Origin: Paragonimus skrjabini miyazakii
Taxonomy: Eukaryota > Platyhelminthes > Trematoda > Plagiorchiida > Troglotrematidae
Direction of reading: 5' to 3'
DNA: 64,000 nt
Assembly (NCBI GenBank): GCA_014338405.1
Contig: JTDE01000023.1
Location: 439,871 to 503,870, forward strand
The notes beneath the pieces were generated by a model. That model was not told where the DNA came from. It was given only the letters and a program-made list of their open reading frames with translations, and did no database searches. Position numbers and translations under genes: made by a program. Positions 46,086 to 57,000 of the stretch are shown piece by piece. The stretch's first letter is position 1. Each line of letters starts with the position of its first letter.

Positions 46086-47676
46086 AGCCAAATTAGCTTC
46101 TAATGCGGAACTACCTCAGTGGTTTTTGTTTCAGCTTATCGACAATGAGATGTGAACCGAGAGGCTAGTCAGACATACACAGAAGTGAAAGATCATAATG
46201 TTGAAGCAAAAAAGGTAAAACAATATCTTAATGATTTTGTTCATTCACGTAGAAAACATAAGCTGTCACTTCGACTGCGTTTAAGTTATCAAGTCTACAC
46301 CGATGATTGAACAAACATATTTATCTGATGCCAGAATGATTCCAGTCATTGAAATCGAGGGAAATATTGGATAATATTGTACGATGGAACCAACAGACTA
46401 GAACTCAAATGGGCGAAAATACAACCATTTGCTGACTAATCCCATGATTTTTTCAGGTAGTGACATGCAACCCTTCTGTCCACCAATGTTTTTAATTTCT
46501 CAAGTACTTGGGTAAACACCAGCAACAACTTAGGTGTCAGGTTTTATGTACACCAAACCTTGGTGACATAAACATAAAACTAGAAAAATTAATGATGTCC
46601 AGGCAATTATTGTCTCCTGGGATGCTAGTAGATACAAGTTAATGTATCCCTTGTGGGCATATATATAATGAAGCAGTGCAAAGTGACCGAGTGAAGCTAA
46701 TACCTGAAAGCAATTTCTAGCGGTGTCAGGAATATGCGCACCCCAAAGTATTCGGCAAAAAACAGTATAGGTTACAGTCCGATTGAAGCTAAATGGAATA
46801 TAAGGTTCCCTGGCTTATACAAGAATTTTAAGTGGATTGCACAGTGTAAAATTTTATCGGCATGTCAACCGTGTCGATCGGCAGAGCAATGGCCCAGGGA
46901 AAAACAGATGGGTTAATGCACATGGCGGGATTTCAGACACCATATGTGGGCGTACCTAGACTGGCCTTCAAACCGGTTGGGGTTGGCAAACGTCACCAGC
47001 ACGCCACTGTAACTCCGTTGTGCCCGCCGGCATAAATTGTACGTTCAATCGCGTTTCAGCTTTATGAATTCCTTATCCAGTCATTATTCTACTTCAGTTG
47101 AATATTTTGGGAGTTTAAGCAGGCTGGAACAATATAAGATGGGAAATAATTAGTCTCTCGAAAGTGCTGCAAGCGAGGCATCTCAAAAACTTGCCCAACA
47201 GGAGGTCCCCAATTTTTCAATAATTGCCGGATACATTTCACACCAGTAAACTAAGTTCATCCTGTGCGAGGTAATGAGATTTCCTCAGACACGTAAAAGC
47301 TAGATTCCTAGAAATTCCGTTAAACTATTCGTTACATGTCTATGACCCGATTTTGAGCGGAGGTTACAGCTTATTCCCGTTAAAGCCTAAAATAGCTCAC
47401 AGCTTCACGTCTGTAAATCGTTTCTTTCCCAAACACTGTCCTTCAAACAGCCAGAAATTGATTTTTTCGGTATACTGTTCTCGTTATTCCATATTTCGTG
47501 CAGTGATTACAACGCGGCACCGTTCAACCCAGCAGCATGATCTACCGAGAACGGCAGCTTCTACGCCAGAGGTTGATAATTTCATTAGCTATGTTTTTAT
47601 ACCGGGTAATCTCACCATGAGTCAAATCAGACTAAACTAGCTCTTTATTGGTGAGTAATAGAAACATTTTATATAA
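46086..47676. other. No recognisable gene
   Basis: Nothing supported. A GC-richer patch at about 46860-47040 with a 60-codon frame was examined for retroviral-type integrase motifs without success. Confidence 0.35.
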
Positions 47677-47930
47677 CGAACATCACCAATAACCGGTCAT
47701 AGCCGCCGCATTCCCATAGATTTTGCAGTCAGCCCCCTACAGAAAGAAAGCACTAGATTAGAGTTTTGCACTTGTTAGAGCAGCTTGTCAGCGGTGCATA
47801 TGCTTTCCATGGCAAGGGGTTGTAGAACTCAGGCTACACTTTCAAGTGGCAACCGTGCTGAACACTGCGCTACTGACCTCACATTAGGCGCGGCTGAACT
47901 ATCATATGTGAACGCTCACTGACAGACGCT
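47677..47930 (-). repeat. tRNA-derived repeat family A, copy A5
   Basis: A minus-strand copy with the same landmarks as A4 in the same order: GAACATCACC, CGCATTCCCATAGA, GAAAGCACTAGA, GTGCATATG, then GGCAACCGTG and GCGCTACTGACCTCACATTAGGC. The B box is damaged (GTAGAACTC in antisense). The 5' module ends soon after CATATGTGAACGCTC. Confidence 0.7.
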
Positions 47931-50827
47931 CTTCGTCTTTTTGACAGTTATGGTCTACCTGCAGCAAAACAACTGTGAAATTGTTGTTTAGGGGGATGAT
48001 GAGGTTGTTTTAATACCCTGTGGAATTAAAATGAGTTTTAGACTTTCAGAATTGTTTTAGCATTCGGTCGATCGATCCTAACTTACTGTGCCACATGACC
48101 AAATTCACTGTTCCACAGGGACTTTGCGATTTTCACGAGCGCAAATTACAAGAAATCAGCGGAGGAATGGCAGTTGTTGGATTGAATAATACGGACTGGA
48201 CAGTAGTTTGTTATAATTATTTGTTAACCCGCTGTCAAATTCAGCGCTGGAACATAAAAATATACACGTCTTTCTATTCAGGAAAGGGGCATCTAATATT
48301 AGCCGTGAAATTTTGAATAACCATGTTATTGTGACCGGTTTTCATAGACGATCGGTACAGTGTTCAGATTTAGTGTAACTCAAGGATGTCTTATTTTTTC
48401 AAAGAACGTGCATCTGCTTGTGTGTGTGCCTAAATACTACTGTTTTTTGTAAATTCGTGGTCGTAAATGTATTAGCAGATGAAAGTGGAAAACATGCGGA
48501 CCGAAAGCGGTAGGAAACGTTGGGCTATCATCAAAGATTCCGCAACTGTTCGTCATAAGTTTGGTATTAGTCATGATAATCAGTTAAAACGTAAAGAGAG
48601 AAATGTAAACATTACATAAGACTACTTAATTTGTCGAAGCGGTTGAAATGAGAAAGACTGTAGTTTTTGTCAGCAGAACTAACGGTTCGAACCTCGTGGG
48701 TCGGTCTCAGAGTGGTTCAGTTATCACGCAATGGGTATTGGTTTACTTAATAAACCAGCCACCTTTCTGCCTCCTTTTTCAAAATAACAATGTTTTGAGT
48801 GGATCTGTTCAACAGGGTGGATTGATTACACCTTCATAATCATCGGCACATATGTTTCAATTAGCTTCAATCTGACTCTCGCTTGTCTACATTTAATAAA
48901 GCATCGAGGTATGTAAAAATACCTGACATTACTAAGAATACAGGCCAAAAGCGGGTTGGTCTGCCAGTGGATTTTATTCTACCTTCGTTCTATCGCAAGT
49001 GATAGGTTTTTATATGTTTGGAATTATTTATCATTTGCTTATGTAGTAAAGTATAAACATCTGCTCATTCTACAACGCAGTTCACCTCTATATGAAGTCA
49101 GTTTTCCATAATTAACTATACTGTTTTCATTCAAGGCAGACGCCTAGTTTGTTTCCAGTTGATTGCTTTTGAGAAGTATGCTACATCTTTAAACGCCTGT
49201 TGTTATTAACGGTGGTAACAGTCAAATTTCCTATGTAAGTTGTATCTAAAATTTACCCAAATTGTCGACTGTGATTCAATCAGACGTCGCCATTTCTGTT
49301 CATTTGAAGGGAAAGGCATGATGTTCATTTGATTGTCCTCATGTTTACAGTTTGTTCGAACCACGATTCACTTGTTATTCACATAAACATCATTCCCTTG
49401 ACATCCTGTTGGAAGCTTACACGAACGTGTGCATTTTTCTTGAATAGATAATGAGTTCCAAGTCGTTGTTGTGTTGGCAAGCATTTGTAAGTTATGTGAT
49501 CATGGTTGATATGTAAACAACTATCGTATTTTATTGCTCATTCGCCTCTTGATTACGTGTGACTTGATGAAAGAGAGTTTGAATGGCTTACCCTTCTTCG
49601 TTCTGATTTAATTTGATTGAGTATCAACTGTCGAGCTGCCTAACTGACAGATCGGCAAAAATAATTCTCTTTTAGATGCACTGACATCTAGTGTAAATTA
49701 GATATCCTGAATCATTTTTATAAGGTGACAACCATAAACTACACTAAAATCTCTGATACGGTCAAGGTACATTTTATTGATTGTACTCATTTTTCGTTGA
49801 TGATAGCCATACATGCTATAATTAGTAAGTCCCAAACGTGAATGATCTTATTTACATTGGATCGTCTGTCTGTTTACAGGAAAGTAAGCACCAGTGACAA
49901 AAGAAATGATAAAATAATAGGTGTTGACTTGATGTTCAGAGGTGTGAGGCGTTAAAACGCGCACAGATACCAAGAGACATTACAGTACAAATCGGTTTAC
50001 TTCAGCTATAAATCGGTTTTCTTTTGAGTTACAGTTGTATTAGTGTAGACTGAAAGGGAAAAGATCCGTAAGAATTTTTATCCTAAAATCCTTTTGCACA
50101 AAATCTTGACCATTTAAACAGCTTACTAATAATTGCATAGCAGCTAACTGAATTATTGGGTTTCTTTGCAATTAAAAGTCATATTCCACTGCGCGATTGT
50201 GTTTTCTTGTAAATACCCAACTTTACCCTATCTTGTACTGAACACATTGTTTCTTATTGTTGTCTCTTTCTATGCTTAGCAAGATGCAACGTAGAGTATA
50301 GTTAGATTCAGGTTAGAATATCGTCCAACATGGTTCACTCACGAAGTAATCCGGATATGGGCATTGGACCCTGCCGTATAATTTGCTCAAAACAGCCGCA
50401 CCATTGATGCATCTGAGTTTTTCGTATGTTGTACCATATTTTCCATGCCGTGTTGAAGTGAACCAAACCTGGACTTCTGTCTTCACAAAGGCATGCTTCA
50501 TTTATGTGTAATTCCAGTCTTATGTTCGCAACCCCATTAGTGATCACCGTCGGATTTAGTTACCCAACCTTAACGAGTAAACGCTTGAAAACCACTTACC
50601 AATTCGTCAAGCTACACACAGATCCAAATATTGTTCACTGCCCCGAAGATGCTAAGTAAAGAATTACCTTACATCATGACTGTCGCATGTATTAAATAAC
50701 TCTCGGCCATTCCTGTTATACCTCCGTTTGCTTTGTTACAATGACAATGAAGGTAATTCTTTTAAATCGTGTACAATGCTTAACTGGAGTTACTAATAAG
50801 TAGTGTGACAGATTTATGAATTTAGAT
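47931..50827. other. No recognisable gene
   Basis: Nothing supported on either strand. All frames are short and unmatched. Confidence 0.4.
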
Positions 50828-50850
50828 GACACCCAACTGTGAAAAGTCAG

Positions 50851-50930
50851 GGCTTCGGCTGGATTCGAACCAGCGACAGACACACCATGCCTCAACGCGG
50901 CAAGGGCTCTACCAGCTGAGCTACGAAGCC
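50851..50930 (-). promoter_or_regulatory. tRNA-like pol III core, left arm of B5
   Basis: The 7-bp acceptor stem (GGCTTCG with CGAAGCC) pairs fully. The D-arm region reads GCTC-AGCTGGTA-GAGC, and the T arm GCTGG-TTCGAAT-CCAGC pairs fully. The core is 80 nt long. The anticodon arm is poor: the best fold is a 4-bp stem with loop GCGTTGA, without T at position 33, and the variable region is long. It is a tRNA relic with intact A and B boxes, unlikely to be a charged tRNA. Confidence 0.7.
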
Positions 50931-51084
50931 ACGCTCAACAGTGGCGTTGGTGGATTCCAGCGTGAACTGTTTGAGAAATTTTGCCGGGGCAGTCGATCCC
51001 CTGGATCATTTGGTGGATTCCATATGAGACAGTGGGACGGGTGGGTAACCGAGTCCAAATGTGAAATTTCCGGGCTCCTTGCGT

Positions 51085-51164
51085 GGCCTCGTAGCTCAGC
51101 TGGTAGAGCCCTTGCCGCGTTGAGGCATGGTGTGTCTGTCACTGGTTCGAATCCAGCCGAAGCC
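51085..51164 (+). promoter_or_regulatory. tRNA-like pol III core, right arm of B5
   Basis: The same 80-nt core as the left arm in the opposite orientation, with an acceptor mismatch (GGCCTCG against CGAAGCC) and one T-stem mismatch (ACTGG). A and B boxes are intact. The two cores start only about 155 bases apart and face away from each other, so both would transcribe outward if active. Confidence 0.7.
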
Positions 51165-51187
51165 CTGACTCTTCACAGTTGGGTCTC

Positions 51188-52379
51188 ATTTAACTGGAGT
51201 TATTTAGTTTCAGCCGGAGCTTCTTTCCTTCTGTCTCAGTATCTAGGCTTTTGCGATCATTTTCAATATAACTCCGATCTGGTAGATACGCATACCACTA
51301 AGGAAGCGAATCTGGTAGTTTGCTCTTAATCCTTCAATAAACCGTACGTTCAAGTGTGATGGTAGCGTCGTATGGATATGGGTTTGCCTACTCGGGGTCC
51401 CTGGAAAACCCACGAGAGTTCGTGACAGCACACTACCACTCGGCAGTGATACAGTTGTTCTGAGAAAATCATTTAATACTTGCTTGCTGGGCAGATGCTG
51501 CAAATATTGATTAACATTATGTGTAATATATTTGTATGCTGTTGAAAGTCAACAAGATAAATGCTGAGTTATTCGATATCATTCGTTCGAGAGCATTTAT
51601 CAGGATGCAAGTGTGTGTGGAATACTTTGCTAAGGCAACCCAAAAATGTTCTATGGGACACACATCATGTAACGGATTAAGAAGGGATAACCAAGTACTA
51701 CTTTGAGATGATTTGACCTCCCAGGATTTTGAACCGGACGTTAACAAGAGCGGTTGACTCACCTCACCCAAATGATCGGATAGCCGGCCTTATGTAGGCC
51801 GGAAGATAATTGCCTTGCATTATAGAAACGTCCATCCTAGTACGTCTGTACATTTACATTCGCCTTGAAATTCTCATGTCCAAATAATGAAGAGTCGGTC
51901 CGTCTTTGGCACTTCACTCAATGGTAAAATAGATTTGTCTTTGCTGGCAGGCATGTGGAAATTAATGTAATTTTCCTGGGTTTGGATTGGCTGACCGTGG
52001 TGATCCCAGGTAAAGGGATAATCGTTTGTAGACAATAGCATACCATGGTTAAGTGTTTACAGATCAAACCGGTACGTAAAGATTCAGCAATGAATGCACG
52101 GATTACGTTGATTCCATCATCAGGTTGAATAAAACCCAGTTATATGGGTTCGACAGGGGTAGTACATCAGTCGGGTGAGGGATGGTAGTCATTAATGTCA
52201 AGTTAGTCAAATTCGTGAAGTATAATTATGTAATGTCAGTAACTTGGGGTGCAAACGTTTTTGGCAGATTGGTACCCTTACGTAACAGATCGATCTGGGC
52301 TATTGATACATGGCCATGGTAGGCTTAGTGCTTTGGCCAAAAGTATTTATGAGCATAACGGGGGTGAGTGTAGGCGAAT
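51188..52379. other. No recognisable gene
   Basis: The minus-strand frames at 51243-51503 and 51517-51771 match nothing. A GGTTCAAAATCCT string on the minus strand near 51730 is weakly tRNA-like. The RT palm expected upstream of PLE-g was not found. Confidence 0.35.
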
Positions 52380-52391
52380 TGCGTTGTATTC

Positions 52392-52600
52392 ATGTTACGT
52401 CGTGAGGACGGCACAATACAACGTGAAGTATATCGTAAAGCAACCTGGTCAGGACAGTAAACCAACTTTGGTAATTTTGTACCTTTGAGACGAAAGAAGA
52501 ATTTAGTCCGGTGCTTACTAGATAGAGCCATGAAAATCTGCACAGATGACACCATAGAAGAAAAACGGTTCATATTTAACACACTCCCTGAAGAACAGCT
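52392..52600 (+). pseudogene. PLE reverse transcriptase C-terminal fragment (PLE-g)
   Basis: One frame reads L-R-R-E-D-G-T-I-Q-R-E-V-Y-R-K-A-T-W-S-G-Q, a TAA (52458-52460), then T-N-F-G-N-F-V-P-L, then K-N-L-V-R-C-L-L-D-R-A-M-K-I-C. This is the same region as 15110-15260 in PLE-b, with the TAA at the same codon. The Trp codon that is TGA in PLE-b is intact here. After about 52575 the similarity fades. Confidence 0.75.
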
Positions 52601-52845
52601 TATTTATAAGCACGTGGTAATTAACACAAAGGTATATATACCGCAAATCGTAGACAAAAGCCTGTCTCTATTACGTTTTCGCTCAAACATCACAACAATG
52701 CTGAAAATATAATCAGTAGATTTGAAGTAGCACCTAACAAAACCTATTTGGTGGCTCAACTCAAGGTCCGATTTACCTGCACGCCAGCTTTTTGTCCTCA
52801 GCTAGAAAATATACTGCTTGTACATACTGCACGTTTTGCATTTGA

Positions 52846-53250
52846 TGTTTCGCTTGTTCCTGTGGAACAAGTCAAATAATCCGCACAATAAGACGATCAC
52901 CTGAACGCGTGCGGCAGCGTCGATTGGTACGGCTAGCGAGAGGATCGATAAAGGCTTGCTCATCGGCGGTCGCTGCCCCCTTGGTCGAATCAAACCACCT
53001 GAACAACCCGGCCGATTCGTTCAAACCGATCTATCAAGTCTGTAGAGCACAATCGAAGCGGGTCAGAGATCGTTTACAAGCCATTGCAAAAGCCATCGCA
53101 ATCTGCTTAAACCTCGGTATGCTCAATGAAAACGTCTGGCCAAAGCACAGAGCCTACCGTGGCCATGTACCAATGGCCCGGATCAATCTGTTACGTAGGA
53201 GTACCGATTTGCCAAAGACGTTTACAACGCAAGTTACTGGCGTTAGATAA
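52846..53250 (+). pseudogene. PLE GIY-YIG endonuclease (PLE-g)
   Basis: The frame from 52846 reads C-F-A-C-S-C-G-T-S-Q-I-I-R-T-I-R-R-S-P-E-R-V-R-Q, matching C-S-C-G-x-x-Y-I-G-R-T-x-R-R-L-x-E-R. Y-I-G is degraded to Q-I-I, and the Arg in E-R-V-R is kept. It continues A-C-S-S-A-V-A-A-P-L-V-E-S-N-H and P-I-Y-Q-V, then a segment I-A-K-A-I-A-I-C-L where the catalytic Glu would stand (A-E-A in active forms) but is Lys. The C-terminal N-P-x-L-C is altered. The frame ends at 53250. Confidence 0.7.
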
Positions 53251-53410
53251 TTAGACTTCACTAGTTTGGCTAACTTGGCACTACTGATTACCTTACCTCA
53301 GCCTACTTATTTACCACCCTCGGCGGACCCATATAAATGTGTTATATTTAGCCTGATGATGAAACACTGAAAACAAGCTTGTTTACTATGCGCTTCTTCT
53401 CATGACAACT

Positions 53411-53707
53411 AGGGCATATTCACGGTACGTTGAGTTCATTTCCTTGGCAAACATCGATGATTTGAGCCTCCCGTGAGTCAAGCATCAAAATAATATAATG
53501 TCGTACTTCCGTAGACAATCCAGCCAGATTTTTGGAGAAGTACGGTTATCGAGTTATGTTATCGTTAGAGCTCGTCTGTCGTTCAGGTACTTGTTAAATC
53601 TGGGACTGGAACTATAGACACGCTGTCCTGATGCGACATTGAGAACGTGACAAAGACGGTCATTCATTACTAGTGGTTAATGCGCCAACCAACCCCTTTA
53701 TTTACGA
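53411..53707. other. No recognisable gene
   Basis: Short unassigned interval between PLE-g and repeat A6. Confidence 0.35.
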
Positions 53708-54096
53708 GTAATTAAAAGATAACGCTCAAAAAGTTAAATGCTTTCTGTGGTTAAAACTCTCAGATAAATCCCACTCAAAGGGTCAAGGATTGGAGTGAGG
53801 AGGAAAGTTACTGTAACTCCTTTCGAGACAATCGGGTAATCCGAGCACTACTCAAAGACTAATGTGGTTGATCGTTTGCATAGAATACTTGTTTTGTGAG
53901 ATCAGTGGTGCAGTGGTCAACACGGTTGCCTCGTGAAAGCGTCGCCGAAGTTCTAGTCCCGGCCGTGGCAATGGATATGCACTGCTGATGGGCCCCAACA
54001 AGAGCGACATTCACTCCTGATGCCTCTTTTCAAAATGGGCAGACTAGAAAACCTATGAGAAAGCGACAGCTATGATCACTTGTGAGGGATGTGCTA
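53708..54096 (+). repeat. tRNA-derived repeat family A, copy A6
   Basis: A plus-strand copy with the 5' module (AACGCTCAAAAAGTTAAA, TTTCTGTGGTTAAA, GGATTGGAGTG) and then ACTCCTTTCGAGACAATCGG. The tRNA-like core follows at about 53905-53975 (A box region GGTGCAGTGGTCAACACGG, loop CTCGTGA, B box GTTCTAGTCCC). The 3' body ends near CACTTGTGAGGGATG. Moderately diverged from A1 and A4. Its 5' module lines up with both and so supports the longer element. Confidence 0.75.
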
Positions 54097-57000
54097 TTTT
54101 CATTAATCAAACCCCTTACCAATTACCAGCGTATGAAATATATTCAGTGAAAACAATTAGAACTTTTGATAATGGTTGAATGAAAGTTGGACTTAGGTGG
54201 GGCTTTAATTTCCGTGGACTGTTGTTTTTTATGGTATTAGGAGGTTTTACGATGAAACTCTATTTAACAATAAGGGCCGAATCACTTATGCACTCGTAAA
54301 CATTCCGGTGAATATCCAGCAATTCAGCTACAATCGCATCAGCAAAATACATGTAAAACATGTCGGCGTTGAATATGTGCAAGGATATCCTTTATGCCTT
54401 TCTGTCAAGGTTCCGTGGGTACGACAATAAGAACACATAAGTTAATTTGCAAATTGAAACATATTACTACCTGATCAGAACCTTCGAGTTTGAATGAATT
54501 GTTGGTTACTTTTCCCAAAATGCAACGCTACACTAAGAGATTCCTATGTTACAACTCATCAGTAATACCGTTATTACGACTGGGATTTAAACTCCCACCC
54601 GACTTTTCAACAGACAATCGTCTAGATCACTGAAACCCTCCACCTTGAATTGAGCACAACCAATTTGTCAGTTACTCAACCTTTGCAATATTAATTCAGA
54701 CTACCCTGTTATCTCGCACAGAGACATGATGACTGTTTAGTTAAAACAGTTTGTTGATCCTATTTCCAAGGCGTCTTAGGCAGATTGAAACTTCAGAATT
54801 CGTCAAGCTTCAAGGATAATATCTTGACTACGGATGGGCTGTCGGGTTGAAAGGTTGAATTTTCTATACGGCAAGTTTAAAAACTGCGAGGTGAGACCAG
54901 TGACAAAACGGGTGCTCTGGTTCTGAAGCGGTGGTAGGCCGAAGTTCAAGTACCGTTGTCAGCAAGACTATTTCTAAGAAGCTCTAACTCGCAAAATGTT
55001 TGGTGCTATCTTTCAAAATAGACTGGCAGAAATGGGTAACTAAGCACAAAGGTTGGAAACAAATATGAGTGATGTTCGTCTGACATCAGAGAAATTCCCA
55101 ACTGGTTATCATTCCAATCAAATTAATTACGCTATCATCTAAACAAAGGTGTGTGCAAACTTAGACATGATTTTAAAAATGTCTCAAACTATTAAACAGA
55201 TAAACAAAGCAGTCAACCATTTAACACATAATTTGAGACAAAGTCCAATTCACAAGCAGTGGGTTTTACAACTATTAGGATGTTTGTTTTCTGTGCATTT
55301 AATAAGCGTAGAAAAATTTTCGGGATTGAAATGAGTTAATAAATTAGAAACAAGCCATTTCTATTGATGGAGTTCAAAACATGACAGTTGCAAAAAACAG
55401 ACTTAGAAGTTCACTTGGAATTTGCGTTATTATTATTATTGTACATTGGGCATTTATGAATTTTTCATACACCACTTGATATGTTTGTAGCCAAACTGAG
55501 CTACCCTGAGTCATTTCCCGTCTTCTAGACAATTTTGAAGACTTATTTTTTTCAGTTTATTTACATAAATTTTCATTTAATGTTAGCTGACAAGCTTCAT
55601 TTACTAGATCTTTAATTGAAAGTAAATCTGTGTTTAAACCGTTCAGCCAGTTAGTTGTCGTAGGATGATTTTTATCATGAAAATTGTATGGAAGCAGGTG
55701 ATGCAGACATGCGTTGATGAGATATGTACTAGAATCAAATGTGGTTCTGTCCCTTTTCATTAAGTATGTTTAATTGTAAACATTGTATTCGATATGCATT
55801 CTCACGAGGAGGCATACTTTAAATTTGCTGATATAATTTATCTTCTCTTCATCCGAGAGTAAACCGTTGTCAAGTCTTATGTAAACAATTATATTTGAAA
55901 CGAAGAGTTGACAGATGAACTGTGTTCTTTAGTGGAACATAGAGGGTGGCCTTCTGACAATCTTTTGAACCGTCCGTGTTCACCGGTGAAGAAAATGACT
56001 CTAAACTGATATTACTTAGTCCGTTCGTTTTTTGTAAACGATCGTAGACAGTTCGCGACGATATATAATTCGGCAACTGGCGGTTGTTTTGGTTCATTAT
56101 TTGGATGTATTCCATGTTTTTTTCAACCAAAAGCGTGCTAACACAGAGATTTATAATTGCACCCTGTGATTGTTGTACTCCATACGCTAGTGTAGAAGTT
56201 CTGAATTTGTTCCTTGGTATTACTACTACTATACCCGTATTTCATAGCTGTTCACTAACTGTATAGTATCTTCTAATAAACGAGTTATGCCCACCTTTGC
56301 CACCCCCAAATATATAGTCATTAGCGAATATTCTTAACAGGAACGAGGTTGAACGTTTCTTGGGTACACCTACCTGACGACTGGGGAAAAAAGAGGGAAT
56401 TGATCACTTGGTATGAACAAGTTTAATCAAAACTCCATACTAATTATGCTGTCACTGCTCCAAGTACACCAATCACAACAGTTGGGACAGTATGACACCG
56501 ACCAGAAGGGTAGTGCAAAATTTCACTCTTCCCGGTGTTTCTGTACTTTTGAGGACAGTTAATCAGCTCTCCGACTAAGTATTGCTGTATGATCTTTTTC
56601 AACCTAAGATATGTATTTATCTTCAACTTTACTAAGTCAAAACCTGATGTTTGGTATTTAAACGGTGTAATTTCTCGGTGAAAAAATGGTATCATCGTGA
56701 TATAAATATCTACTAGTCTAAATGCTTTTTGGTATACTTTTAAACTAGCCCACAATTTGGCCTTTATGGAACGATTTGTTGGCGTGTCACGTCGCGAGAA
56801 CAGTCACAGTTGACAAATCTGAAATTCCCTCAATCAGATTCTTTTTCAAGTCTGGGCCCATACTGATGATTGAGGAACATGCTGCGGCTGGAAATGCACA
56901 CAGTTATGACTGAATGTAGCTGGTGGCCATCACAGATCAGGAAACGAAGACATCTCAGCCACCTTTACAGAAAGTCCGCTGTGTCAAAGAAATCCACTAT

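Larger units (their letters stand above)
50828..51187. repeat. tRNA-derived repeat family B, near-perfect palindrome B5
   Basis: Inverted arms of about 107 bp (50828-50935 and 51081-51187) differ at only about four positions by eye. Each arm carries an 80-nt tRNA-like core: minus strand 50851-50930 and plus strand 51085-51164. A shared tail follows (GTCAGGG, CCAACTGTG). The spacer of about 145 bp holds segments found in copies B1-B3 (CTGGATCATTTGGTGGATTC, GGGTGGGTAACCGAG). The 167-codon open frame across it is a translation artefact of the repeat. High arm identity means a recent event or gene conversion between arms. Confidence 0.85.
52380..53410 (+). mobile_element. 5'-truncated Penelope-like element (PLE-g)
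   Basis: This copy contains the end of the RT (from about 52390), a decayed linker, a GIY-YIG endonuclease (52846-53165) and a 3' UTR. The tail at about 53320-53400 (ATAAATGTGTT, CTGATGATGAAACACTGAAA, ACAAGCTTGTTTACTA) is shared with PLE-d. The palm is absent. Its RT tail differs from that of PLE-b at many positions, so the two are separate lineages. Confidence 0.75.

Noticed and set aside
46734..47040. Gypsy-type integrase zinc finger or RNase H fragment
   Set aside because: Two cysteines in C-Q-P-C raised the idea, but the His pair and the following core motifs are absent and the frame ends at once.
50851..51164. A pair of functional tRNA genes
   Set aside because: Acceptor and T arms pair well, but the anticodon arm is poor, position 33 is not T, and the variable region is unusually long. 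The same core recurs as part of a dispersed repeat.
50826..51329. 167-codon open frame across the family B palindrome
   Set aside because: It translates two tRNA-like cores and their spacer. Similar peptide fragments appear wherever family B occurs (11.1 and 18.6 kb), so it is a repeat artefact.
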